Below are positions 36,177 to 46,715 of a stretch of 64,000 bases of DNA, piece after piece (the stretch's first letter is position 1; each line of letters opens with the position of its first letter). Below the pieces are notes generated by a model that was given only the letters and a program-made list of their open reading frames with translations, searched no databases and was not told the DNA's origin. The stretch spans positions 4,225,501-4,289,500 of the forward strand of contig NC_081817.1 in the NCBI RefSeq assembly GCF_030704535.1, given 5' to 3'. Made by a program: the position numbers and the translations under genes. This DNA is from Vitis vinifera. Its lineage: Eukaryota > Streptophyta > Magnoliopsida > Vitales > Vitaceae.

Positions 36177-36659
36177 TTAGCCAGAAATTTCAATGGCCTT
36201 GACCTTAGCCTTCTTCACCTCTTCTTTCGAAACCATCACAATTAGCACGCCATTCTCCATGCAAGCTTTGACCTCATCTGTCTTGACATTTTCTAGCAAC
36301 CTGAATCTGCGAAGAAACCTCCCGCTACTCATTTCCACGCGATGCCACTTGTCGTTCTTCTCCTCTTGCTCCTTACTCCTCTCTCCACTGATTTGAAGCA
36401 CTCTTCCCTCTTCAACCTCTACTTTCTCTTCCTCCTTCCTCAGCCCTGGAAGATTCGCCTTGAAAATGTGAGCTTCTGGCGTCTCTTTCCAGTCAATACG
36501 TGTGTTAGCGAAGGCCGAGGTTTCACCAACAATGCTGGGAATGTTGGAAAGAGTGGTGCTAAAGGGAAAGCCTTCGAAAGGATCCTAGATATCTAGGGAG
36601 AAGGGATCGAAGATGCTACTTCGTCGACCACCACCCAGAACCCTTGGAATGAGCCACAT
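36177..36659 (-). pseudogene. sHSP class I copy with a single nonsense codon
   Basis: Full length (161 codons) and in frame from [24 protein letters not shown] to AIEISG, with one TAG where intact copies have the Trp of WDPFEG (near 36,587). Other drift includes a Trp second residue and [12 protein letters not shown] for [12 protein letters not shown]. The heat-shock promoter counterpart lies upstream at about 36,740-36,870. A shorter start at 36401 would give only the C-terminal 74 residues. Confidence 0.87.
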
Positions 36660-36739
36660 TTTTTATGGATGTTGTTGCATTGATATGCTTTCCTGGACAC
36701 AAGCTTCTAACAATTTCTTGATGATGAAACTAACGGAGA

Positions 36740-36880
36740 GGGCCTTGCTATATATTGGATGTGAGAGAGAATTGTGGTACTTTCTCAATGTTTTTGAGAT
36801 ATTTCCTATTTGGATAGGAATGAGACGTTTCTGCAATCTTCTGGCATCTTCTAGCGTCTATCGGCCTTTTTTCCTTCTTG
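36740..36880 (-). promoter_or_regulatory. Heat-shock promoter of the sHSP copy at 36177-36659
   Basis: On the minus strand it reads AGAAGATTGCAGAAACGTC (about 36,822-36,840), an alternating GAA/TTC pentamer array, with TATATAGC about 36,748-36,755 closer to the start. Promoter features are better preserved than the coding region. Confidence 0.55.
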
Positions 36881-38280
36881 GGCTCAGTCCACAATTCCAG
36901 GCCCATTTCCAAATGTCCATACCGTCATGAGCCTAATGAGACCATGGGGCCTTTAACAGCAAAAGGAATTTAGGGCCATCGGCTACTTTTAAGGATTTAT
37001 TACTTGTTAGTAGAGAGTATATTAAAGCATCCCATGAGTGTGGGGACTGATTTGACACGAACTAGCCGAGAACATATCCAATCCAAATTCTATGAGGGTG
37101 AGTTAAATCTAATCCAATTTGTAATCTAATTCATTTTTTCATAACTTTCAACAACTTAATTTGCAATTTGAATTGTATTTTGATATAAAAAAATGTTAAT
37201 CCAAATTAAATTTTATATTTGTTTTGTACGAGGAAAAAATTATCAAATTTTATTTTAATTTTAATAATATGTTTTATTAAATAGGATTTTTATATAATTG
37301 TTGATTTTAATTAGGAAGTCTTTATTTGATTTTAATATGAGCGTGTAACAAGATAATATATTTTAGTAATAAATATTAGAGTTATACTACAATGTGTGTT
37401 ATTTAATGGAAAAGTTTGAGAATCCTTTAAACTTCTTATTTTAAAGCTTCTAAACATATAAAAGACAAAGAAAATTTAGAACCCTAAAAATCTATTATCT
37501 TTCTTCAAAATTGTTATCATTTCTCCCATGTAGTTTCACTCTATCTCAATCCTTCATTTCATTGAATAATTAATTTATCTTTTTTATACAAAAGATTGAT
37601 TATAAACTTTTAAATTTCTATCTAAGAACATACTTAATAAATTATTTTTTCTGATTATGATGAATTGTTTATTTATTTGAATGATAATTCTTCTATATGC
37701 TTGTTAATTTGATCAAACTGATATTTAATAATTTGATTTTAATCCATTTTTAAAAGAATAAGATTAAATTAGACCTGAGCAAATGAACTTTAAGTATAAG
37801 TTAATCTCCAGTTGATTGGTATCTTAATCTAATATTTACTCAAATTAAACCCCAAATTGTATAGTATTACTAACTTTGTTCTAAGTCGTTAAAATGAAAT
37901 ATGTAATCTATTAAATTTTCCTAGAAGTTGGTGTGATTTGATTTAGTTAGGTTTTTAACTGATTAAGGAACCGAATAGAATTAGTCAATTTTCATTAAAT
38001 TATTATCAATTTTTTTTACTGGCCCAAACTACTCAATTTCACATATGTTTGATTTGGTTTGGTTCAATTCATTGGCTTTGAGGCAAAATCGAGCTTTACC
38101 TCTTTTTTTTTTTTTCTCTTTTTTTTTCTTTATTTATTTATTTATTTATTTATTTATTTTCCCTTGGCCAGTCCTAGATTCCCGTTCATGGTGAAAGCCT
38201 TACGGACCCATCATGCTATGCTGAGAATAAAAAAGGTCCATGGGCCATATAATTGTGGATTAAATAGAGGTGGATGGAGG
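36881..38280. repeat. AT-rich spacer of the ~10-kb unit, copy I
   Basis: No gene. Stretches such as AAGCTTCTAAACATAT with CCCTAAAAATCTA (about 37,440-37,500) and GATTTGGTTTGGTTCAATTC (about 38,050) recur at about 49,700-50,350 and 59,700-60,400, showing that this spacer belongs to the repeated unit. A TTTA run lies at about 38,131-38,160. Confidence 0.6.
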
Positions 38281-38288
38281 AAGGTGGT

Positions 38289-38308
38289 AGAAGATTGTAG
38301 AAATTTCA
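38289..38308 (+). promoter_or_regulatory. Near-perfect heat-shock element before the truncated sHSP
   Basis: Four alternating pentamers, aGAAg aTTGt aGAAa tTTCa; only the second departs from consensus. It is identical in position and nearly in sequence to 51490-51509 before an intact sHSP. This promoter therefore looks live although its gene is truncated. Confidence 0.7.
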
Positions 38309-38489
38309 GTCTCCTACCTACCCAATCCAGAATGGGGCAAAAGAATGTCAGAAGAGTCCGGATAACACCAGAATCCTGTGTTACGTCCTATACTTACCTA
38401 TCTCCTACACATCAGTTTCATCATCAGAAGATAATCATTAGAGCTTGCGTCCGAAAATTTTCTAATTGCATCAGCCAATCAATTCAAAG

Positions 38490-38681
38490 ATGTCGCTCAT
38501 TTCAACTGTTCTTGGTAGTGACCGCCGAAGCAACATCTTCGATCCCTTTTCTCTGGACATCTGGGATCCCTTTGAAGGATTTCCCTTCACCACCCCTCTC
38601 GCCAACGTCCCCCCCTCACTCGCGAGGCCTCTGCCTTTGCAAACCACACATATGAATACATTTGAATGGAATAAATTATAG
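38490..38681 (+). pseudogene. sHSP class I copy, 3'-truncated
   Basis: ATG at 38490 reads [15 protein letters not shown] through [27 protein letters not shown], then loses one base and, about 30 bases later, jumps into what is downstream flank in the sister copy (ACACATATGAATA, compare about 52,669). About 820 bases including the whole alpha-crystallin domain are gone. The frame ends with a foreign tail at 38681 (63 residues). The intact sister is 51691-52173. Confidence 0.9.
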
Positions 38682-39769
38682 TTTTAATGTTAAATGTATT
38701 ATCATTTATCTCATTAATTCTATGTTAAAAAACTACTATCACCTTACTTTTATTTTTTTATATTTATCTTCTTAATTTTATTTAATTTTGAATATTTTTA
38801 TTTTAAAATATTAAAAATATAAATTTATTCAAAAATTAGTAAAATATAAAAAAAGTTATTGAAGTTGTAATATTTTATATATTAAAATTAATTTGATAAG
38901 ATACATTTTTAATAATTTTAATTATTTGAATAAATTAAGAACAATAGCAAAAAGTTGTTATTACAAATTTATCATAAAATTTTAGAAATTAAATTTCAAA
39001 TAAAATATGTTATATAAATCTTTAAAATGATTTAATTTTTATTTAAAATAAATAAAATATGTTTCAATAAAAGTAGTTTTTAATTTTTAAAATAAATGAA
39101 TATAAATATATTAAAAAAAATTATCTTTTGAATTATGTGGCTCATATTGAGGGAAAAAATATATGAAAAATATTTATTAATTTTTTTCCCTCAATATGAG
39201 CCACATAATTCAAAAGATAATATTTGTTGAAATTTGAGAAATTACAAAATAAAATAAAATAAAATAGTTAAAGCTAAAAAGGAATTAAAAAAAAAAATTG
39301 TATTAGTAAAATTTTTTTATAAAGGAAACAAACCACCCAAGAAGAGAGAGAGTCAAATTCTTTTAATTAAGCAATCAAATCTTAAAATTTTTAATTTAAT
39401 TTCTTTAACTTCACCTAATGGTAACTTTTTCCTATGAAAGATGAGAAATATAGCTTCACTAGAGGGAAGACGTTTCATAACAAGGAAAAAGAATTCACAC
39501 AGACTCTTCACCACCCTCAAAATTCAACAAAATTATTTAGGAACAAATTCACATCATCATTCATTAAATTGCGATAAGAATTATAATGAATATGACACGT
39601 TGCAATTATTTTTTTGTTGTTGTGTTGCTTATTTTTGTACCATTTCTAAAATCGTCTCTTTCGCTGAAAAGAAATGATCACATGTTAAGGCGATGACATA
39701 CGTAGAGACTTAAAGTTTGTTCAATCTTATAATTTTAGGGTAACAAAAAGGGGAAATTTTTCATGGAAA
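38682..39769. other. AT-rich spacer leading to UGT 3' end, with hairpin
   Basis: Matches about 52,670-53,709 and, in its right half, 61,500-62,027. No gene; the open frame at 39,441-39,677 is conserved only because the spacer is duplicated. Contains the hairpin at 39121-39220. Confidence 0.55.
39121..39220. repeat. Perfect 39-bp-arm inverted repeat
   Basis: Arms 39121-39159 and 39182-39220 are perfect complements with a 22-base loop. The sister spacers near 53,190 and 61,505 have only the right-arm sequence (GAGCCACATAATTC-like), so the left arm arose here by a local inverted copy. Confidence 0.88.
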
Positions 39770-41338
39770 TCAGGTGCTCAACAATCTTATATCCTCGATC
39801 AAACTGTTCAAGTTACAGGATGAGGACCCACCGTCACCCACACATTTTTTAGCTAATGTGGCCAAGGTATCAGCTGCCTTCATGAATTCATCCCTCTTTT
39901 CTACCATTAAATCTCTCACCATCTTCTCAACGGTAACTCTATCGCAACTGTCTTTCATGTCCATTCCAAGCTTCCAAACATGGCTCACGAACCTACTGTT
40001 GATCTGCTGGTCAGCAAAGTAGGGCCAGCATATCATTGGCAGGCCCTCCACTATACTCTCAAGCGTGGAGTTCCACCCACCGTGGGTCAGAAACCCACCC
40101 ACGGCTGGGTGTTTCAGAACCTCTTCTTGGGGAGCCCAGCCCACTACGTAACCCCTATCTTTTGTCCCTTCCAAGAGTTCTGCCGGAGTCTGACGCTCTT
40201 CATCTTTTCCGACAAGAGCATCTGGTCGTATGACCCAGAGGAAGCGGTTACCGCTATTGACCAAACCGTGCCAGAACTCTCCCAGCTCGTCCTTTGTAAT
40301 AATAGCTAAACTACCGAAGCTTACGTAGATGACAGATTTCGGAGGCTGGCGGTCAAGCCACGGTATGCAGCTTTTGTCTTCTTTCCGGAAACTGTTGGAA
40401 GACTGGGACGTGGAAGTTTCAGATGCGAGCTTGGATTTGAGGTGTGCGTGGAGAGGTCCAATGGCGTAGGTTCTCGGATAGTGATCGCGTATTTGAGAGA
40501 GAACCGGCCCTTCTAGATCATCAAACGTATTGATAACGAGCGAGTGGGCTCGCTGGGCCTGTCGAAAAATTTTCATTAGATGTTGGAGACCTGGGTAAGC
40601 CACGTCATTGACTCGGCCCGAACTTGGGAGGTGTCGACGTCGAAGAAAGCCTTCCATGCCAGGCACACTGGCTACCAGCCGATCCATATCACCACCTGGA
40701 GATTAGTCATAATCTAGCCAGTTTGTAATTAACCAGGGGAAAAAAAATAAGAGAAAGAAGGGAAAAAAGAAAAAGAAACGAAGATAAAGAGCGTTTCTAA
40801 TGGAATCCAAATCAGAAAGTGAACCTCTGAAAGGGACTTCGCCAGCTTCAATGAGTTGGGGTAAAGAGAAATATGCCCAGAAGGAACAAGCACTGATAGG
40901 ACGGAAAATAATGACGGGAAGTCCGACTTCGTTGGCAACATCAATTGCGAAACTCATGAGCCCATCTGCTATGATACAGGTCAGAGGCGAGCGCGTATCA
41001 GAAGCACTCCGGCACCACGAAATCATCATCTCCATAAAGAGTGGTGCGGTTGTAGTTTTTACTCCATCAACAATATCCAAGAATTGTTCAGCGGTGCGAG
41101 GATGCTCCATCGGCAGCCCATCGGATATTGTCTCAAACCGAAAGCCGGGATAGCGTGAGAACCTGGCCTGAATATTGGAATAAGAGAGGAGGCGGCGGTG
41201 GGGATAGTGGCAGTTGAGGAAGGTGACTTGGATGTCGGCAAGGCAAAGAAGTTCGGCGAGCTTGAGCATGGAGTTGATGTTGCCTTGGATGGGGAATGGG
41301 AAGATGAGGACATGAGGAGAGATCGACCCTTGATCCAT
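39770..41338 (-). CDS. UDP-glucosyltransferase, UGT709-like, Asn at catalytic His site (copy 5)
   Basis: Exon 1 is 41338-40825, intron 40824-40696 (GT..AG), exon 2 40695-39770; 479 residues, open throughout. The PSPG box (about 358-401) ends in Gln and reads THGGWNS. Residue 20 is Asn (QGNINSM) in place of the catalytic His, while FPFP before it and Asp125 in IIADG are kept. Apart from His20 the active-site surroundings therefore look more conserved than in the gene at 33490-35203. Its 3' half is almost identical to the gene at 53710-55277, but the middle of exon 2 resembles 33490-35203, which suggests gene conversion. Confidence 0.9.
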
Positions 41339-42345
41339 CTGACTTTTAGTTGACTATGATCTTTGTGTGATTTCCTGGTGGATACATGGTTTGTAACTTG
41401 TAATGCATATATAATGGATAGGCACATTGCTGGTCTTTGTTTCTTAAGGGCCACTCATCATTTAGCCATATATGATGAAGGATGGGCACACAGCTACTCT
41501 TTGTTGTATCCTATTGTCACTCACTGGTGGCCCCCAGCAGATTATTAATATTGTATCAGCTAAGTTTTCTTGGCACTCTATGTCGATAAAGTTTTAGCCT
41601 TCGCTTACCACCGCAAACCTATCTCCAGTCATATCCATAATGAGATCAACATGTTATCGATAAGTCTTTAGGGTTGTTGTACCCACTGGGGGCACATACC
41701 CGCGTTTGACCCAATAATAAAATGATACGGGTAAATTAATTAAAGAATTTATAAAAACTTATCTTTGTACCCATTCTTCATTTTGGGTACTACTCACATT
41801 TGATCGCAATAATAAAATGATTGTGCAAAGTACATGTCATTAAAAAATTTATAAAAATTTATCAAATCTTGTTGATAAGAAATAATCACATGCATCCCAT
41901 ATATATCTAAACATTACAACTTTTTTTTTATAATTTATTATTAAATATCAAATATAATTTGTTAGTTAATGAATTACCTAACTCTATCTTAAAAAAGAAA
42001 ATCTTACGAACTACCCTTATACTCTCATTATTAAAAAAGAAATACTAATTTAATATGAAAATTAAATAATTTCAATCACCATATTACAAAATATGAAGAT
42101 GCATTTTGATAAATTAAAATTGAAGATCAAGTTTGAAACTTTTTGAGGAAGAAATTTTAAAATTTGTATTATATGAAGAGGATGAAGGATTTCAAGTGAT
42201 TACAAGTGTCAAAGGTAATATTTGATATTTTTTTATTTAAATATAAATTTTGTAGGTAGAAATATGATGTTAAATAACGAATATGTAATGATTTATAAAA
42301 TTTAAATTTTAGAATTTTTTATGAGTTTATTATTAAATTTTGTTA

Positions 42346-42419
<74 letters not shown>

Positions 42420-42755
42420 TTTATAAATTAAATTTGAAGATGAAGTTTTATATCTTGAAGAAGACATTATATGAAGGATATCAAGTGATTACAAGTGTTA
42501 AAAGGTAACATTTGATATATTTTTTTTCATTTAAATATAATTATTGTAGGTAGAAATGACATGTTAAATGACATTTAAATATGTAATGATTTATAACATT
42601 TATATTTTTGAATTTTGTTATGAGTTATTATTAATCAAATTGAGACCATTTAGTCATTTGTTAAGAAATTGTCATCAATATTTTTTATATTATTATTTTG
42701 TGTATTTGTAGATTAAATTTGAAGACAAAGTTTTATATATCTTTAAGAAGAAAAA
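41339..42755. other. UGT promoter and AT-rich spacer of the unit, copy I
   Basis: Matches about 55,278-56,492 of copy II (GGTGGCCCCCAGCAGATTAT, GATACGGGTAAATTA). No gene. Part of it (about 42,485-42,755) is missing from copy II, where the 56493 insertion sits. Confidence 0.6.
42352..42414. repeat. (TA)n microsatellite
   Basis: About 30 uninterrupted TA units. The sister site near 56,370-56,400 lacks the run. Confidence 0.9.
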
Positions 42756-43337
42756 CAATGTGAGAGGGGATACGAAAATTGTGAGAGGAGGTACGAACAA
42801 TGTGAGATGGGGTATGAACTTTGTGTGATGAGGTACGAACTTTGTGAGATGGTGTACAAACTTTGTGAGAGATAGTACGAATTTTGTAAGAGTGGGTATG
42901 AACTTTTGTGAAAGAAAGTACGAATTTTGTGATAAGGGGTACAAACTTTGTGAGAAATTGTACAAATTTTGTGATAATAGGTACAAACTTTATAAGAGAT
43001 GGTACAAACTTTGTGAAAAATAGTACAACCTTTGTGAGAAATTGTACAAATTTTGTGAGAAGTGGTACAAACTTTGTGAAAGAGAGTATGAACTTTGCGA
43101 GAGATGGTACAAAACTTTGTGATAGAGGGTATGAACTTTGTGAGATGTGGTACGAACTTTGTAAGATGAGGTACGAACTTTGTAAGATGAGGTACGAACT
43201 TTGTGAGATAAGGTACTAACTTCGTGAGAGAAGTACGAACTTTGTGAGAAATGGTACAAACTTTGTGAGAGGGGGTATGAACTTTGTGAGAGATTGTACG
43301 AATTTTATAAGAGAGTATACAAACTTTGTGAGATGGT
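42756..43337. repeat. 21-bp minisatellite, ~27 copies
   Basis: Tandem units of the form GTACGAACTTTGTGAGAGATG, mostly 21 bp with variants of 20-23 bp. Read on the minus strand the 21-bp period encodes heptads like SHKVRTI and gives an open frame of 204 codons (43357-42743). The openness is expected when a repeat length is a multiple of three, so I do not call a gene. A shorter relative lies at 57184-57418. Confidence 0.88.
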
Positions 43338-44136
43338 CTAGATTGAACCACCTTCATCCAATGGCCAAGAATGTTTTTTCGATAGGCACTGAAGTGGTAC
43401 CGTAGAATTTTGGTAAGTCTTAAATTACTTTTTATCTTTTTTCAAAAGTGCTTTCGTGGACATGACAGCGCCACTTCCAAGTATTTTTAATTAAAAGGGT
43501 TTTGCACTTTTTTTTTTCATATAAGTATATTTTTCTTGCAAAACTATATAATTATTCTCAGAATAATTATATTTGTAAATTTTTTTTCCTATAATTTCAC
43601 CTATGTGTAATTTGGATTAGATATCCATTTTTGTTGCAGTGTCCTTCTATGTTTTAATTTCTTTAATTTTTGGATTTCCCAATCTTTAGAAAAACCATCT
43701 TAACTAATTGTCTGTAGTTCTTAATTAAGAATGGTTTATAGTTATCACTTGCACTTTAAGAGGTAACAAATTCAATTGCCAGCCTATGAAACATAATAAC
43801 CTAGCAGCCACGTTTTAAAATTTCCAGATTTTGAAGGTGAAAATGAGGATCACTTAGGAAAGAAAGAATCATGTTGGTAACATGAGGGATCATCAAGAAC
43901 CAAATAAGCCAACTCATTTCTAGTTAGGGAAAAATGAAAACCAACTATTCCTTTATTCCACTTCAAATACACTTACATAAAAAAATCGAAGGGAAAATTT
44001 TGCATAACAAAAACACATGGGAGAACATAAATCATTACATCACATCCTTTGGATTGCCTATACATGTAACATGACCAATCCATTAGAACAATAAACCATC
44101 AACAGTAGAGCAAATTAGAAAAATCAGACTTGTGAC
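43338..44136. other. Spacer and sHSP 3' flank, copy I
   Basis: Matches 57,419-58,211. Contains AACCACCTTCATCCAATGG next to the minisatellite and the minus-strand sHSP 3' flank from about 43,900. No other gene. Confidence 0.6.
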
Positions 44137-44618
44137 TTAGCTTGAAATTTCAATGGCCTTGACCTCGACCTTCTTCACCTCTTTCTTCGGCACTGTCACA
44201 GTCAGAACGTCATTTTCCATGCTAGCTTTGACCTCATCTATCTTGGCATTTTCTGGCAACCTGAATCTGTGAAGGAACTTCCCACTGCTCCTCTTGACAC
44301 AATGCCACTTGTCGTTCTTCTTCTCCTAATCCTTACTCCTCTCTCCACTGATTTGAAGGACTCTTCTCTCTTCAACCTCTACTTTCACTTCCTCCTTCTT
44401 CACCCTTGGAAGATCCGCCCTGAAAACATGAGCTTCTGGCGTCTCTTTCCAGGCAATTCGCGTGTTGGCAAAGCCGAGGTTTCGCTTACAGTGCTGGGAA
44501 TGTTGGAAAGAGAGATGCTAAACGGAAAGCCTTCGAAAGGATCCCAGAGGTCTAGGGAGAAAGGATCGAAGATGCTGCTCCATCGGCCACCACCCCGAAC
44601 ACTTGGAATGAGCGACAT
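44137..44618 (-). pseudogene. sHSP class I copy with frameshift and further lesions
   Basis: ATG at 44618 reads [33 protein letters not shown] and continues to SETSA, where one base is lost (GGCTTTGCC for GGCCTTCGCC). A second lesion lies in the SKEQEEK segment, where the sequence reads AAGGATTAGGAG. The C-terminus ends AIEISS instead of EISG. It is the tandem neighbour of the copy at 45695-46177. Confidence 0.87.
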
Positions 44619-45694
44619 TTTCTATGGATGTTGAATTGATTTGCTTCCTTAGACACAAGCTTGTAACAATTTCTTGATGATCAAACTAATGGAGAGGACT
44701 TGCTATATATCAGAAGTGATAGAGAACTGTGGCACTTTCTCTCGACGTTTCCGAGATATTTCTTGTTTGGATAGGAACGAGACATTTCTGCAATTTTTTA
44801 CCACCTTCCATCATCTATCTATACATTTTCAACCAGGCCTTAATCCACAATCTCAAGTTCATTTCCAAACATCCTTACCGGAAGGAGCCCTAATGGGACT
44901 ACTAGGCTTTTCAGGCCCATCAATTACTTTTCGTCAATCACACGCTTCTCATGGGCTTACTTTTGTTCTTTTTTCCAAATGGCTGCCCCTTTTTATTGAT
45001 TATTTTTTAGTTAAAGCAATGGTGAAATCAAATGGACTTGCATTTAAAATCTTGTGCGAAAGATACCTGAGTGCAAATATTAATAATTCTTTTATTATTA
45101 TTTGGGAAAATTGGGATAAAATATTATAAAATAAAAATATTTCAGAAATAGGAATAACTTTCTAGTTTTTGAATTTAAAAGACTAAAATATATATTATAA
45201 AATCGAAATGCCATATAAACAAAAAAAATTAATATTATAAAAATAAAATATTATATAAATTTGTATTATGGCAATATGTATTATATTCCAATAGTATTTC
45301 AAAACATAATAAATTTAAAGTATTTTCTTAAATTTATATTCCACTACTGTTGATAAAGTTTTAGCATTTGCTTACTACCGCAAACCTATCTCCAGTCATT
45401 TCCATATTGAGGTCAACATGTTATCACAAGTCTTAAGTTACTTTTTATCTGTTTTCAAAAGTGCTTTCGTGGACACGACAACACACTTTTAGTTAGAGAA
45501 AACCAACTATTCCTTTATTCCACTTGAAATACGCTTACGTAACAAAATTAAAGGGGACATTTTGCAAAACAAAAACACATGGGAGAACATAAATCATTAC
45601 ATCACATCCTTTGGATTGCCTATACATGACCAATCTATAAAAACAATAATAAGACATAACTGTATAGCAAATTAGAAAAGATCATACTAGTGAC
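44619..45694. other. sHSP promoter remnant, spacer and next 3' flank
   Basis: About 44,700-44,830 is the minus-strand heat-shock promoter of the copy at 44137, with decayed pentamers. Then comes AT-rich spacer and, from about 45,490, the 3' flank of the next sHSP. No gene. Confidence 0.5.
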
Positions 45695-46177
45695 TTAGCC
45701 TGAGATTTCGATGGCCTTGACCTCAACCTTCTTCACCTCTTCCTTCGGCACCGTCACAGTCAAAACGTCATTCTCCATGCTAACTTTGACCTTATTTGTC
45801 TTGGCATTTTTTGGCAACTTGAATCTGCGAAGGAACTTCCCACTGCTCCTCTCGACACGATGTCACTTGTCGTTCTTCTCCTCCTGTTCCTTACTCCTCT
45901 CTCCACTGATTTGAAGGACTCTTCCCTTTTCAACCTCTACTTTCACTTCCTCCTTTTTCACCCTTGGAAGATCCGCCCTGAAAACATGAGCTTCTAGCGT
46001 CTCTTTCTAGTCAATTCGCGTGTTGGCGAAGGCCAAGGTTTCACCTACGGTGTTGGGAATGTTGGAAAGAGAGGTGCTAAACGGAAGGCGTTCGAAAGGA
46101 TCCCAGAGGTCTAAGAAGAAAGGATCGAAGATACTACTTCGTCGGCCACCACCCAAAACACTTGGAATGAGCAACAT
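45695..46177 (-). pseudogene. sHSP class I copy with two nonsense codons
   Basis: Full length, 161 codons, in frame throughout from [19 protein letters not shown] to AIEISG. Two Trp codons are now stops: TAG in RIDWKET and TGA in DKWHR. The TGA is shared with the copy at 58212-58694 but not with the adjacent copy at 44137-44618. Other drift: FERLPF for FEGFPF and [10 protein letters not shown] for RLPENAKMD. Confidence 0.9.
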
Positions 46178-46715
46178 TTTCTATGGATGTTGAATTGATT
46201 TGCTTTCTTGGACGCAAACTTGTAACAATTTCTTAATGATCAAACTAATGGAGAGGACCTGCTATATGTTGGACGTGATAGAGAACTGTGGCACTTTCTC
46301 GACGTTTTCGAGATATTTCCTGTTTGGATAGGAACGAGACGTTTCTGCAATCTTCTACCACTTTCCATCATCTACCTATACTTTTTCAACCTGGCCTTAA
46401 TCCACAATCTCAGGTCCATTTCCAAATATCCTTACTGGCACGAGCCCAAATGGGACTACTGGGCTTTTCAGGCCCATCGATTACTTTCGTCAATCACACG
46501 CTCCTCCTGGGCTTATTTTTGTTCTTTTTTTTAAATGTCTGTCCTTTTTTATTGATCATTTTTTAGTTAAAGAAATGGTGAAATCAAATGGACTTGCATT
46601 TAAAATCTTGTGCAGAAAGATACCTGAGTGTAAATATTAATAATTCTTTTATTATTATTTGGAAATTTTGGGATAAAATATTATAAAATAAAAATATTTC
46701 AAAAATAGGAATAAC
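46178..46715. other. sHSP promoter remnant and AT-rich spacer
   Basis: The minus-strand promoter block (about 46,260-46,400) is followed by spacer also present at 44,830-45,160 and 58,870-59,210. No gene. Confidence 0.5.

Noticed and set aside
39441-39677. 78-codon frame repeated at 61,807-62,010
   Set aside because: Conserved only because the spacer is duplicated; the copy near 53,440-53,630 is disrupted, and it has no domain.
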